Source: Trypanosoma brucei gambiense DAL972
Taxonomy: Eukaryota; Euglenozoa; Kinetoplastea; Trypanosomatida; Trypanosomatidae
Length of the DNA stretch: 64,000 bases
Reading direction: 5' to 3'
Assembly (NCBI RefSeq): GCF_000210295.1
Contig: NC_026739.1
Location: 1,088,262-1,152,261 of the forward strand
A program made the position numbers and the translations under genes. The notes beneath the pieces were generated by a model, which was given only the letters and a program-made list of their open reading frames with translations, searched no databases and had not been told where the DNA came from. Of the stretch, positions 11,835 through 22,315 are shown one piece after another. The stretch's first letter is position 1, and each line of letters starts with the position of its first letter.

Positions 11835-12317
11835 GTCCGTATCGCGCCACATGTGTGCATAATCTACTGACTGTCTATCCATCTATCTATTCATCTCTTT
11901 AAGTAGAGACGTATGCAAGTGCATTGTTGAGCGCATCTCGGCTTCCTCTAATAGAAGTCCAGCAGCTTTGCGCCAAACAAGGTGATTGTTGTGGACTACA
12001 TATCACAAGCAGACTAAGCATAAGTGATGCATGAGAGATGGGAGATGATGATGAAGGGATGGGGCTTCTGTTGTGTACCCCCCCCCCCCCCGTTATCTTC
12101 TTTCTCTTCTTTAAAAATTTTTTTTAAATTCACATACTTGTTTCGCTCAACTTTCTTCATGCTGCTTCCGCGGCGATACCTGTGGTTTCACCACATATTA
12201 GTTTCTTCACTTTTTTCTTCCATTTTTAATTTTAATTTTTTTAAAATAAAATTTACTACTATAGTATCTGTGACGGCAGTGTTGGTTTTGCTGTGCTTAA
12301 GGAAGTGTTTTTGTCTG
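11835..12317. other. spacer before Yippee-like gene
   Basis: Includes a homopolymer of C at about 12079-12091, a TC-rich run and a long T-rich tract (about 12190-12260). AGs at 12263-12264 and 12278-12279 are candidate trans-splice acceptors. Upstream in-frame ATGs lie before these and would not be in the mature mRNA. Confidence 0.5.
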
Positions 12318-12671
12318 ATGGTTCAACGCATCCGCGTGTTGCATTGCGGGGTGGACAGTTACGGTTGCGGTCACTGTGGTGCATATTTCTGCGACAAGAG
12401 TGACGTCATCTCTCGTAATTTTAATGGGAAATTTGGTAAAGCTTATCTTGTGAGCCGTTGTTTTAACTTTTACTTCGGACCGGCAGAAGAGAAGGAGTTG
12501 ATGACGGGAAAGCACATCGTGCGCGATGCTTTCTGTTCTAACTGCGATAGTTACTTTGGCTGGACGTATGACTTTGCCTATGAGGACAAGGAGCGGTACA
12601 AAGTTTCTCGGTTTGTAGTGGAGCGCCAACTCTTGCAGGCAATAGCGGCGGGGCCCGCTGCCGGCTCGTGA
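12318..12671 (+). CDS. Yippee-family zinc-binding protein
   Basis: The 117-residue product is a single Yippee-type domain. It has two CxxC knuckles, CGHC near residues 16-19 and CSNC about 55 residues later, embedded in the usual beta-rich segments (CGAYFCDK, GKAYLV, DAFCSNCDSYFGW). Yippee proteins (YPEL1-5, Moh1 in yeast) share the zinc fold of cereblon and Mis18. YPEL5 is a partner of the GID/CTLH ubiquitin ligase, while other members have less certain roles. Family length is about 110-120 residues, matching the start at ATG 12318 after the acceptors at 12263-12279. The C-terminal alanine/glycine tail is short and unremarkable. Specific function in trypanosomes cannot be read from sequence. 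Confidence 0.88.
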   Translation: MVQRIRVLHCGVDSYGCGHCGAYFCDKSDVISRNFNGKFGKAYLVSRCFNFYFGPAEEKELMTGKHIVRDAFCSNCDSYFGWTYDFAYEDKERYKVSRFVVERQLLQAIAAGPAAGS

Positions 12672-13903
12672 AAGTTAAACTGAAACACTGAGGCATGCAT
12701 CATGTGCAGTTTTTGTGGAGAAAACTCTCAACTCTTTTTTTTTTTGTATTTTGTTGTTCTCTTTTCCCTTTCTTGGTGTTTGGTTTTATGTCTTTAGTGC
12801 GTAATCGTTTGTTTCCTACCCTTCTCAAGGTACGTTGGGCATTGGTTTTCCTTACTGCAGTCGTTTGTTGAGGTCAGAAAAATTTTGAAAAGATACGTAT
12901 AATTTATATGCCTGCATCTGCATGTGTGTGCATGATGTGTGCTTTTGTTTTTTTTCTTTTTTGAGGGGGGGGGGAATGAATGTGGAATGAAGGAATGTTG
13001 AGAGGCATTAACGGAAGTGTAAAAATTCTGCAACTGGGCCACTGACTCCGCCCCATACTGCCACGAAATTCAAGTTTCTCATCTCCAGCTGTGTTATTAG
13101 TTGAGTATTTAAAGAAGAAAGAAAATTCATTATCCTTGTTTGCTATTATTTCAATCTCCGGCTCCTGTTGTTGATTAGCACCAGGGTGGTATTCAGCGTG
13201 TAACCAACAATAGCAAGGTTACCGGTGATTGGCCACTGCGTTTCGTTTACGCGACCCCATGCAACTGTTCAGCCTTTTCTCCCCTTCTTCAACAGCAGCA
13301 ATAAGGATCCTTTGCGGTGATTGCTCATTGTGTTGTGGCCTTTTTTTAAAAAAAAATTATTTCGTGAGTGCTTTTTTTTTTTTTTAAATTCTTGTTTGTG
13401 TATACGTATGTGTATTCACTTTCTCACAGTTGGGGTTACCAAAGCCAAAACCCTGTTTCTACGTTCCTTTTTATTCCTTATCTCCCAATGCATTTCGTTG
13501 AATTCTCAACGAGGAAACAGAGACTTAAGGGGAGGGGGAGGGAAATGAGAAACGGGAAGTAAAGGAAAGCAAACCAATGTTATTTCGGTTCCTTTCCTGA
13601 TGATTTTCTACCTTTTTTTCGTAGCAAAATATGTTCTTGCATTTATATATTTGATGAAGGTCCTGCTTTCGCTCTGCCACAGGCCATGTTGTTGTGCCAG
13701 TCATTTCATCGTCTGTTCAGCACATACAAATCTTTCTCCTCTACATGTTTGTTCGTGCCCGCTTCAACCTTAACGTTTTCCATTTTATTATCATTATTAG
13801 GGCTTGCAATTGCTCAAGTGCACACACAAATCACCTAGAAAAAAGGTAGAGGTATTTAAGTAGTTTGTATACGTGTCGTTGTTGTTTTCTTTTTTAAAGA
13901 TCC
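12672..13903. other. 1.2-kb spacer with a more complex island
   Basis: Mostly AT-rich and low in complexity. The block at about 13040-13320 is compositionally balanced and includes a small inverted repeat (GTAACC 13200-13205 with GGTTAC 13217-13222). A pyrimidine tract at about 13733-13795 ends in AG 13799-13800, the most likely acceptor for the next gene. A nearer AG at 13898-13899 would leave only four bases of 5' UTR. Confidence 0.5.
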
Positions 13904-14695
13904 ATGAGCAACCCTTGGAACGCAAAGCTAGTGGAGGAGCTTCTCTTTCGTCAATATGAAAAAGGCGAGGACGTGTCAATGCTGCTCCCCCCACCACCTG
14001 CATTATCGGTTGATCAATACCTGAAGGAATACGAGCAGAGCACCAAAGTTCTCTTCGCATATGTTCGGAATGGTCCAGCCAATGCTCTCACGCCGCAGAA
14101 TATCAATAACCCAAGGCTGTACGGTGGTACCCCAACGAAGGGCTCGTCTTCCATGCAACGTACAGGTAACCAAGGAGGTGCGACATGCGCAACAACATCA
14201 TCATCCTCAGCATGTGGTATGGATTCTAAGGCACAAATGCAACGCCATCCTCGAGGGTTGGATGGCTCCCAATCCGCTGCACCATCTCTTCCCCTCACAG
14301 CGGGAGACGCTGCGGCGGGACAGGGAAGCATGGCCCCACCAGAACATATAAGGAAGCGCATTGAGTGGCCCGCCACTGTGCCCACCAACTCCGCGTTAAA
14401 AAGCAACAGCCGCTCAAGGGTAGCGAATTTAACCACAAAAAGAGTAGCCGCACAGGAGAGAGTGGACCCGGATCTCATATTTATGCAAAACCCTGAGGAG
14501 TTGCCGCTTCATACGATCTTTGCTAAGTATCCCAAGGCCGTCGAATCCATTGCGGCCCTTCGTGGTGGTAGCGGTGATTGGCGTGAGGATACTTTTACAG
14601 AAGAGGAAGAAATCCTTTACAAGCGCGAGCTGCGTTACAGTCACATGGGGCCAAGTCAATGTGGTTTCTTCCGTTCAAACTTGATTCAAAGGTGA
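13904..14695 (+). CDS. hypothetical protein, 263 residues
   Basis: I do not recognise a known domain. The protein has an acidic N-terminal helix (WNAKLVEELLFRQYEKGED), a proline patch (LLPPPP near residue 27), a second short helix (VDQYLKEYEQSTKVLFAYV), and a long low-complexity Ser/Thr/Gly/Ala middle (about residues 65-150). A basic stretch (SNSRSRVANLTTKRVAAQ) and a conserved-looking C-terminus (LPLHTIFAKYPKAVESIAAL, then an acidic segment and GPSQCGFFRSNLIQR) complete it. Codon use looks coding throughout, and there is no signal peptide or membrane segment. Kinetoplastid proteins of this style are often scaffold or cytoskeletal, but I have no evidence here for either. Confidence 0.75.
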   Translation: MSNPWNAKLVEELLFRQYEKGEDVSMLLPPPPALSVDQYLKEYEQSTKVLFAYVRNGPANALTPQNINNPRLYGGTPTKGSSSMQRTGNQGGATCATTSSSSACGMDSKAQMQRHPRGLDGSQSAAPSLPLTAGDAAAGQGSMAPPEHIRKRIEWPATVPTNSALKSNSRSRVANLTTKRVAAQERVDPDLIFMQNPEELPLHTIFAKYPKAVESIAALRGGSGDWREDTFTEEEEILYKRELRYSHMGPSQCGFFRSNLIQR

Positions 14696-15092
14696 TACCC
14701 AGTGACAAAAGTGTACTTTGTTCAAATTTTGTATTTTTAGATGGTTTTGAAGAAGTTTTGTGGCGCCTTTGCTCTTTCAAAGAGCGCAGATCGGTTTTAC
14801 TCTCACTTCCCCTTGTCTTTCTTTCTTCAACTTATTCGCTCTCTTTCTCCGTTGCTGACCGGACCACTTATATAACAAGGGTGACTGCAACTACTGGAGC
14901 GGTTCCGTGTGCTGAGTATCGGCGTCAGGCGTGATCATTTGTATTCCGTAGACGCATCAGCAGTGGGTTGTGTTTCACTACCTGTCTGATCCACTTGGTG
15001 TGTATGACTTGTTGGTATTCTTTTTTTTTTCTTCTTTTACTTAATTTTGGACATTTGCTGTGCGTGAACTGTGCTAGGCTGCTGAAGCCGTG
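14696..15092. other. spacer before PWWP/SP-RING gene
   Basis: A T-rich tract at about 15019-15045 is followed by AGs at 15076-15077 and 15086-15087, likely acceptors for the gene starting at 15093. Nothing else seen. Confidence 0.55.
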
Positions 15093-16685
15093 ATGCCGTA
15101 CCCATTGGGGTCGTCTCTTTGGGTCAAGTGCGACGACGGAGAGTGGTGGCCCGCTACCGTCCGTGAAGTGGAGACTGAGTTGCTTCTCAGCATGGGCAGT
15201 GAATACGACACCTGCATTGAATTCTATCATGACCCAGGAAACTTTTATCCACTAGACTCTACTAGCGGAGGCGTGCGACTTCTACACCTTGCAGTCGAGG
15301 AAAGAGACAAGGATGAGCAGCGCCTGTTTAATGTGAGTGCGACGAAGGAGGCCGTAAGGCGGTTACTTGAGGAACGCAGCGGCACACCCACGGCGTCTCC
15401 CACCGAAGATTCGCAACCTTACAGTGCAGCGGAAATGCGATATATGAGGTCCCTTGTAGATTCAGTGAGCCCAGATTCTGCCGCTGTGATGCAAAATTCG
15501 TTAAAGCAAGAGGGGGTGAATATTTCTAGAAGGAACATCCGGCGTGTGGCAAGGAAGGAACGTTCTAGCAAGTCAAAGGTTTCGCGTTCGCGCACTTCCG
15601 TGGAGGAACGGAGCACAGTACGGTTGACAAGTAGCCTGGGTTCGACACAAAGTAGTAAAAGTACCAATCCAACACCCCCATTATCTTGTGGTAGGTCTTC
15701 TTCCTCGTGGAGAAGGAGGTCTGGGGGGCGTGGTGGAGTAGAAGTGTATGGGGAGTGTGTGTTTCAGGAGGCTGTCGATGCCGCTACGTTGGATGTACTA
15801 CGTGCTGAAGTCTTCGGAAATCCTGACCGGTTCGTTCTTTCACCCTTGTACCGCTTCCTTGATGTGTTAGGCGCGGTGTCAATCGAGGGTGAAAGCATAG
15901 AAACAACACTTCCATCCCCAGCGGCAGTAAACGAAGAGCCACCTCAGGGGTTTTCCCCTTCTCGGCGTGTTCTTCTGGTTCCTCTGTCATCGTCGTCTTA
16001 CAACCACACGGATGGCTGGTTGGAGTCTTTCGAGTTTGAGAATAAGAGAATAGCCATGGAACTGTTTGTGAACGGTTTGAAGGTTGTCACCCCTCCCAAC
16101 CCGTCGGTACCCTCTGGGAGGGAAAGTGTGGCCGTAAAAACGACACCTGTTGCGGATATAACGGAAATGGTCTCGGGGAAAGAGTTGTTTTCACTGCGTG
16201 TGCACTTTACAGGACTCATGGAGGATGCGACGTTGTGGGAAGGTTATATCGTTGCTGTTTACGTGGAGCGCACCGGCGTTGATTTGCTAGCCGAGCGAAT
16301 TGTCTCCAACTACCATTCGTCGCCAGCGCAACGGGAGGTTGAAGGTGTTGTTGATGTGCAGGTTAGGGCCGTCTGTCCCATAACTGCGCTGCCACTAAGT
16401 GTTCCTGTTCGTGCCTGTGGTTGTGAGCACGTTCAGTGCATTGAATTACAGGCCGTGCTGATGCACTGCGATCGTACAAATGTGTGGAACTGCCCGCTTT
16501 GCTGGGCGCCCATGACACCAGAAACTATTGCAGTGAATTATAGGTTAAAAGAGTGGTTGGACAGTAACAGATCACGCGTAAATAAGGTAGATTTCATCGT
16601 TGAAACCCCTCCTGGTCGGAACCTGAACGTCGTTTGGAGGAAGAACGAACCGAGAAAGATTGACAACATCGAAACGCTTGAGTAG
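15093..16685 (+). CDS. PWWP and SP-RING (PIAS-type) protein, putative SUMO E3 ligase
   Basis: The 530-residue protein begins with a PWWP-like domain (GEWWPATV at about residues 16-23, then the FYHDPGNFYPL strand), a fold that reads methylated histone and DNA. A basic Ser-rich linker (about 130-210) follows. A PINIT-like beta region (about 215-410) is possible. An SP-RING comes last, at about residues 425-475: CPIT at 428, PVRACGCEHVQC with the CxHxxC zinc ligands, and WNCPLC with Cys 467 and 470. SP-RING proteins of the PIAS/Siz family stimulate SUMO transfer from UBC9, usually on chromatin. T. brucei has a described SIZ1/PIAS1 that affects VSG expression; I cannot say from memory whether this is that gene. 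The start is ATG 15093; a GTG lies one codon upstream. Confidence 0.82.
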   Translation: MPYPLGSSLWVKCDDGEWWPATVREVETELLLSMGSEYDTCIEFYHDPGNFYPLDSTSGGVRLLHLAVEERDKDEQRLFNVSATKEAVRRLLEERSGTPTASPTEDSQPYSAAEMRYMRSLVDSVSPDSAAVMQNSLKQEGVNISRRNIRRVARKERSSKSKVSRSRTSVEERSTVRLTSSLGSTQSSKSTNPTPPLSCGRSSSSWRRRSGGRGGVEVYGECVFQEAVDAATLDVLRAEVFGNPDRFVLSPLYRFLDVLGAVSIEGESIETTLPSPAAVNEEPPQGFSPSRRVLLVPLSSSSYNHTDGWLESFEFENKRIAMELFVNGLKVVTPPNPSVPSGRESVAVKTTPVADITEMVSGKELFSLRVHFTGLMEDATLWEGYIVAVYVERTGVDLLAERIVSNYHSSPAQREVEGVVDVQVRAVCPITALPLSVPVRACGCEHVQCIELQAVLMHCDRTNVWNCPLCWAPMTPETIAVNYRLKEWLDSNRSRVNKVDFIVETPPGRNLNVVWRKNEPRKIDNIETLE

Positions 16686-17596
16686 CGTGTACGCACCTTC
16701 CACATGTTCGCTTTTGTATTTCGAGTGGAATAATGTCAAATAAAAATGAAACAAACCGAGGGGAGGGGGAAATAACTTGAAGCACGCATTACGCCACGGC
16801 TTGGCGCGGCTATTCGGGTTGCCATTCACGGAATTGGTAAAATATTTAAATAATGCAGGAAAAACAAAACAAAAACATGCAGCTTCACTCTATGCATACC
16901 AAAAAAGACGAACTCTTTTCTTTACTCATCGTTCTCAACTCAAAATAAAGAAAAAAAACACATGAAAAAGACAGATATAAAAAAGGAAGCGCATGAACCC
17001 AATGGGGTCCCATCATTGGTATTAAAACCACTGTCAAACGACTATGTTGTCACCATCCGCTCCATGAAAGTAAAGCAATATTTACTTGTTAGTAAGAAAA
17101 AGTCAGTTATAAGGAAAAAACTAATCCACATGCAAATCTGTGGCGCACCGGGACATTATAACATTCGCAAAAAACACGATATGGAAAAAAACAATTAAGC
17201 AACAATATGAAACGGAGATATTATCGCAACATAACAGGAATCAAGTTTCTATCTGTCTCAAACCATTCCCACTCGCTTAAAAAATGGTAGAAAACAAAAA
17301 AGGATATGGGTAAAGAAAAGAAATGAAATAAAAATCAAACACAACAAAAAAAAAACAACAAATAATAATAAAATAAAATTAATGAAACAACAACAGCAAA
17401 AATGTGATCAAAAAAAAAAAAATAGAAATTTTTTCTCTTCTCTTTTGTTTTTTTTTTTACCCTCAATTCCTCTCCCTGTCGGATGTACCATTAGTTTAAA
17501 GCTACTTCGCGTATACACCTCAGTGTACCCCTATTTCGTTTGCTCTACTCCGCAAGGTTCTACATCAATCCTACCGCCCTTGTTTCGTGAAAGGTG
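16686..17596. other. left flank of the METK array
   Basis: About 16860-17430 is strongly A-rich and holds only a Lys/Asn-rich chance frame (16962-17198). From about 17432 the sequence becomes identical to the 5' flank of every METK copy: TC-rich tract, then AG 17493-17494 and others before the ATG. Confidence 0.6.
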
Positions 17597-18791
17597 ATGT
17601 CCGTGCGCCAGATATTCTTCACGTCGGAGCATGTGAGTGAAGGTCACCCCGATAAACTATGCGATCAGGTGTCGGATGCCGTACTGGATGCATGCCTTGA
17701 GCAGGACCCGCTCTCTAAGGTTGCATGCGAGACGTGCTCAAAGACGGGGATGGTGCTTGTGTTTGGTGAGATCACAACGAAGGCTGTGATTGACTACCAG
17801 AAGGTCGTACGTGACACGGTTAAGGAGATCGGCTTCGATAACACTGAGAAGGGGTTGGACTACCGTTCACTGAACCTGCTTGTGGCCGTTGAGCAACAAT
17901 CACCCGATATTTACCAGGGCCTCGGTGACTTTGGCGGGGAGAACCTCGGTGCTGGAGACCAGGGCATGATGTTTGGTTATGCGACGAATGAGACGGAGAC
18001 ACTAATGCCACTCTCTTACGAACTTGCGCGCGGTCTTGCAATGACATACAGCGAGTTGCGACGCAATGGTGGTCTTCCGTGGGCGCGCCCCGACGCTAAG
18101 ACGCAAGTGACAGTGCAGTACGAATATGACACCCGCGGGTGGCAAGCAGTTGCTGACACCTAAGCGAGTGGCTGTGATTCTTGTTTCTGCCCAGCACGAC
18201 GACGGTGTGTCAAATGAAACCATCCGCGAGGACCTGGTGAAGAAGGTAATCAACACCACCATTCCCGCGAAGTTCCTCGATGAGAACACCAAATATCACT
18301 TGAACCCATCTGGGCGTTTCGTCATCGGTGGCCCACATGGTGACGCTGGGTTAACTGGTCGCAAGATAATTGTTGACACGTATGGCGGTTGGGGTGCCCA
18401 TGGTGGTGGCGCGTTTTCTGGCAAGGATCCCTCGAAGGTGGACCGGTCGGCAGCGTATGCTGCTCGCTGGATTGCGAAGTCTCTGGTGGCCGCAGGTCTT
18501 GCAGATCGGTGCCTTGTACAACTTTCGTACGCCATAGGAGTTGCGGAACCGCTCAATATCCATGTCGACACATATGGCACTGGTAAGCGCGATGACGAGT
18601 ATATATTGGGTATTGTGCAGAAAAACTTCCGACTGCGCCCGTACGACATAATCAAGGAACTTGATCTTCGTCGGCCGATATACCGTCAGACTGCCTGTTT
18701 CGGGCACTTTGGGCGTGTGGACACGAACGGGAAGGGAGGATTCACGTGGGAGGTGCCCAAAACACTAGAGGGTCTTAGTGACGTGCAGTAG
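17597..18791 (+). pseudogene. METK: S-adenosylmethionine synthetase copy 1, +1 frameshift
   Basis: Same sequence as the intact METK copies except for one extra G in the run at 18137-18139, which shifts the frame after about residue 180 and leads to a stop at 18161-18163. The remaining 3' part is open in another frame to 18791. The total of 1195 bases equals the normal 1194 plus one. It also has two silent differences from the other copies (an Ile codon near 18537, an Arg codon near 18691). If real, it would encode only the N-terminal portion, lacking the GGGAFSGKD loop, and be inactive. A consensus error in a collapsed repeat is at least as likely. It is the only copy with the array's unique left flank. 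Confidence 0.8.
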
Positions 18792-18892
18792 TGTGTACTG
18801 CGCACGAATAATCAGGCACACCTCCTTGCCCATCCTCACTGTTTGCGAGTAACTGCTCGCTTCCCGCCGAGTGGGTTCCTGTTGGTAACAAC

Positions 18893-18999
18893 TTTATTTG
18901 TTATATAGGAGAGGGTATTGTTTTTTAAATTAATATTTTTTTTGTTAAAATATATATTTATATTTTAAATTTTGTGTCTCTATGTTTCTTTTTCTGCTG

Positions 19000-19036
<37 letters not shown>

Positions 19037-19429
19037 AATTTTTTTTTTAAATTTAAGGGTTTTCGTTCTGCTGTTTTTATGCTGGTTTCGTACTTGCGTC
19101 TGCAGGCAGACAGGCGCACAAGGCATCATATGATGGTTGATGGGCAAATAAATCCTCGCGAGTGGTTTAATTGGCATCCGAAAGAGTATCAGCCATGGTA
19201 CTTTGATCGGCACAAATTTCTTTATGAGCAGCGGCAGTATGCACAGTTTCATCATTTACTGTGTCACCAGGTGTATTTGAAAGATATGCTTCATCTCATG
19301 CGTTACCCAGAGCCTTATACTCATATTATCGACTGTCGTACGTCTACGCAAAAGATGCATCGATGGGTTCCTCACAGTCTATGGTTACCTCGCGATGAGG
19401 TTGAATATGCTTTGCAGTTGAGTGCTGAT
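18893..19429 (+). repeat. duplicate of the array's right flank
   Basis: Matches 28399-28940, the unique sequence downstream of the last METK copy, including the first 117 codons of the rhodanese-like gene. Differences are limited to the AT-rich part near 19003-19055 (TA-run length, one interruption). It should occur once per chromosome, so its presence directly after METK copy 1 is anomalous. Confidence 0.9.
19079..19429 (+). CDS. rhodanese-like protein, partial second copy cut by gap
   Basis: The first 117 codons (ATG 19079) are the same protein sequence as the complete gene at 28590-29333, cut by the N run after the LQLSAD segment. Reading through the Ns joins it in frame to METK, which is an artefact of the nominal gap length. 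Most likely a duplicate contig end or the other allele, not an extra gene. Confidence 0.8.
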
Positions 19430-19529
19430 NNNNNNNNNNNNNNNNNNNNNNNNNNNNNNNNNNNNNNNNNNNNNNNNNNNNNNNNNNNNNNNNNNNNNNN
19501 NNNNNNNNNNNNNNNNNNNNNNNNNNNNN
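19430..19529. other. assembly gap (100 N)
   Basis: Exactly 100 Ns, the conventional placeholder. On its left is the right flank of the array, on its right the interior of a METK copy, so the join cannot be contiguous as drawn. Confidence 0.99.
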
Positions 19530-20206
19530 TGCAGTACGAATATGACACCCGCGGTGGCAAGCAGTTGCTGACACCTAAGCGAGTGGCTGTGATTCTTGTT
19601 TCTGCCCAGCACGATGACGGTGTGTCAAATGAAACCATCCGCGAGGACCTGGTGAAGAAGGTAATCAACACCACCATTCCCGCGAAGTTCCTCGATGAGA
19701 ACACCAAATATCACTTGAACCCATCTGGGCGTTTCGTCATCGGTGGCCCACATGGTGACGCTGGGTTAACTGGTCGCAAGATAATTGTTGACACGTATGG
19801 CGGTTGGGGTGCCCATGGTGGTGGCGCGTTTTCTGGCAAGGATCCCTCGAAGGTGGACCGGTCGGCAGCGTATGCTGCTCGCTGGATTGCGAAGTCTCTG
19901 GTGGCCGCAGGTCTTGCAGATCGGTGCCTTGTACAACTTTCGTACGCCATTGGAGTTGCGGAACCGCTCAATATCCATGTCGACACATATGGCACTGGTA
20001 AGCGCGATGACGAGTATATATTGGGTATTGTGCAGAAAAACTTCCGACTGCGCCCGTACGACATAATCAAGGAACTTGATCTTCGTCGGCCGATATACCG
20101 CCAGACTGCCTGTTTCGGGCACTTTGGGCGTGTGGACACGAACGGGAAGGGAGGATTCACGTGGGAGGTGCCCAAAACACTAGAGGGTCTTAGTGACGTG
20201 CAGTAG
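19530..20206 (+). CDS. METK: S-adenosylmethionine synthetase copy 2, 5' part missing
   Basis: Begins within METK at the [10 protein letters not shown] segment (about residue 173) and continues intact to the normal stop, including the [16 protein letters not shown] loop. The first 172 codons or so are lost in the gap. It is followed by the standard array spacer, so this is a genuine internal copy whose 5' half is unassembled. Confidence 0.9.
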
Positions 20207-21121
20207 TGTGTACTGCGCACGAATAATCAGGCACACCTCCTTGCCCATCCTCACTGTTTGCGAGTAACTGCTCGCTTCCCGCCGAGTGGGTTCCTGTTGG
20301 TAACAACACCCGCCTTCGCTTATTTTTCGTTGTTACGTGATGTCATGTACTTGGCGATGTTGTGCATAAGGGAGTGGAGTAAGTAATAACAGTAGACAGG
20401 AGGTGGACGTTGCAATTAAATTGTTTGACAAGTGTGAGGGTAGAGGGGGAAAGAATATATATATATATATATAACATATACCTATTTATTATTTTTAGGT
20501 ATGCTATTTCGTACACTAACGCTGTACTTTAATTCCTGGTATTTCCCACATATTGTTTCTCGGATGCGGTTTGCTCCTCATTCTTTACCTTTTTTGTTTT
20601 CTTTCGTTTTTACTCCATCATATGTTACCTTGACTGTAAACGTGTTGTTGTAAGTACTGTGACCTGTTAGCGTTACGTTTCAACTTTTTTCCCCTGCCTT
20701 ACTGGGAGGTAAGTGTGATAACGACAGCAAGTGGGTACCATTATGATTGTAATTGTAAGAAATATTATTTCTGTTACATCAACCTTTGTCATTTAACTGT
20801 CACTCACGTATGGTAAGTCCTACGGTCTGTCGCCGGGGCTTTGCTTACCGTTCGTTGCTCTATCCGCTGCTGCGCACATGTAGTGAAGTACCTCGTTGTA
20901 ACTGTAGTAAATAGCTAATCTCCTATGTCTCCTTATTATTGTCCTTCTTTCTTCTCTTCTCTTCTCTTTTGTTTTTTTTTTTTACCCTCAATTCCTCTCC
21001 CTGTCGGATGTACCATTAGTTTAAAGCTACTTCGCGTATACACCTCAGTGTACCCCTATTTCGTTTGCTCTACTCCGCAAGGTTCTACATCAATCCTACC
21101 GCCCTTGTTTCGTGAAAGGTG
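20207..21121. other. METK array spacer 1
   Basis: About 100 bases of 3' UTR sequence shared by all copies, then array-specific sequence with a TA run at about 20455-20473. A TC/T-rich tract at about 20944-20983 follows, with candidate acceptor AG 21018-21019. The short open frame in the middle is present in every unit simply because the units are identical. Confidence 0.7.
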
Positions 21122-22315
21122 ATGTCCGTGCGCCAGATATTCTTCACGTCGGAGCATGTGAGTGAAGGTCACCCCGATAAACTATGCGATCAGGTGTCGG
21201 ATGCCGTACTGGATGCATGCCTTGAGCAGGACCCGCTCTCTAAGGTTGCATGCGAGACGTGCTCAAAGACGGGGATGGTGCTTGTGTTTGGTGAGATCAC
21301 AACGAAGGCTGTGATTGACTACCAGAAGGTCGTACGTGACACGGTTAAGGAGATCGGCTTCGATAACACTGAGAAGGGGTTGGACTACCGTTCACTGAAC
21401 CTGCTTGTGGCCGTTGAGCAACAATCACCCGATATTTACCAGGGCCTCGGTGACTTTGGCGGGGAGAACCTCGGTGCTGGAGACCAGGGCATGATGTTTG
21501 GTTATGCGACGAATGAGACGGAGACACTAATGCCACTCTCTTACGAACTTGCGCGCGGTCTTGCAATGACATACAGCGAGTTGCGACGCAATGGTGGTCT
21601 TCCGTGGGCGCGCCCCGACGCTAAGACGCAAGTGACAGTGCAGTACGAATATGACACCCGCGGTGGCAAGCAGTTGCTGACACCTAAGCGAGTGGCTGTG
21701 ATTCTTGTTTCTGCCCAGCACGACGACGGTGTGTCAAATGAAACCATCCGCGAGGACCTGGTGAAGAAGGTAATCAACACCACCATTCCCGCGAAGTTCC
21801 TCGATGAGAACACCAAATATCACTTGAACCCATCTGGGCGTTTCGTCATCGGTGGCCCACATGGTGACGCTGGGTTAACTGGTCGCAAGATAATTGTTGA
21901 CACGTATGGCGGTTGGGGTGCCCATGGTGGTGGCGCGTTTTCTGGCAAGGATCCCTCGAAGGTGGACCGGTCGGCAGCGTATGCTGCTCGCTGGATTGCG
22001 AAGTCTCTGGTGGCCGCAGGTCTTGCAGATCGGTGCCTTGTACAACTTTCGTACGCCATTGGAGTTGCGGAACCGCTCAATATCCATGTCGACACATATG
22101 GCACTGGTAAGCGCGATGACGAGTATATATTGGGTATTGTGCAGAAAAACTTCCGACTGCGCCCGTACGACATAATCAAGGAACTTGATCTTCGTCGGCC
22201 GATATACCGCCAGACTGCCTGTTTCGGGCACTTTGGGCGTGTGGACACGAACGGGAAGGGAGGATTCACGTGGGAGGTGCCCAAAACACTAGAGGGTCTT
22301 AGTGACGTGCAGTAG
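21122..22315 (+). CDS. METK: S-adenosylmethionine synthetase copy 3, intact
   Basis: This 397-residue enzyme makes S-adenosylmethionine from methionine and ATP (EC 2.5.1.6). SAM is the methyl donor for cap-4 mRNA methylation, histone and lipid methylation, and feeds polyamine and trypanothione synthesis. The N-terminal GHPDK (residues 16-20) carries an ATP-binding His. [11 protein letters not shown] is at 118-128 and the phosphate-binding [16 protein letters not shown] at 269-284. Length is typical for the family. The start is ATG 21122, with a GTG directly before it; acceptors lie in the shared 5' flank. Multiple identical copies are a common way for trypanosomes, which lack per-gene promoters, to raise expression. 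Confidence 0.97.
   Translation: MSVRQIFFTSEHVSEGHPDKLCDQVSDAVLDACLEQDPLSKVACETCSKTGMVLVFGEITTKAVIDYQKVVRDTVKEIGFDNTEKGLDYRSLNLLVAVEQQSPDIYQGLGDFGGENLGAGDQGMMFGYATNETETLMPLSYELARGLAMTYSELRRNGGLPWARPDAKTQVTVQYEYDTRGGKQLLTPKRVAVILVSAQHDDGVSNETIREDLVKKVINTTIPAKFLDENTKYHLNPSGRFVIGGPHGDAGLTGRKIIVDTYGGWGAHGGGAFSGKDPSKVDRSAAYAARWIAKSLVAAGLADRCLVQLSYAIGVAEPLNIHVDTYGTGKRDDEYILGIVQKNFRLRPYDIIKELDLRRPIYRQTACFGHFGRVDTNGKGGFTWEVPKTLEGLSDVQ

Noticed and set aside
16962..17198. 78-codon ATG frame in the left flank of the METK array
   Set aside because: Lys/Asn-rich product from A-rich DNA, with no polypyrimidine tract or acceptor upstream.
18974..20206. Long open frame joining the rhodanese-like N-terminus to METK through Ns
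   Set aside because: The frame depends on a placeholder of 100 Ns; the two parts belong to different genes that have separate, complete copies elsewhere in the window.
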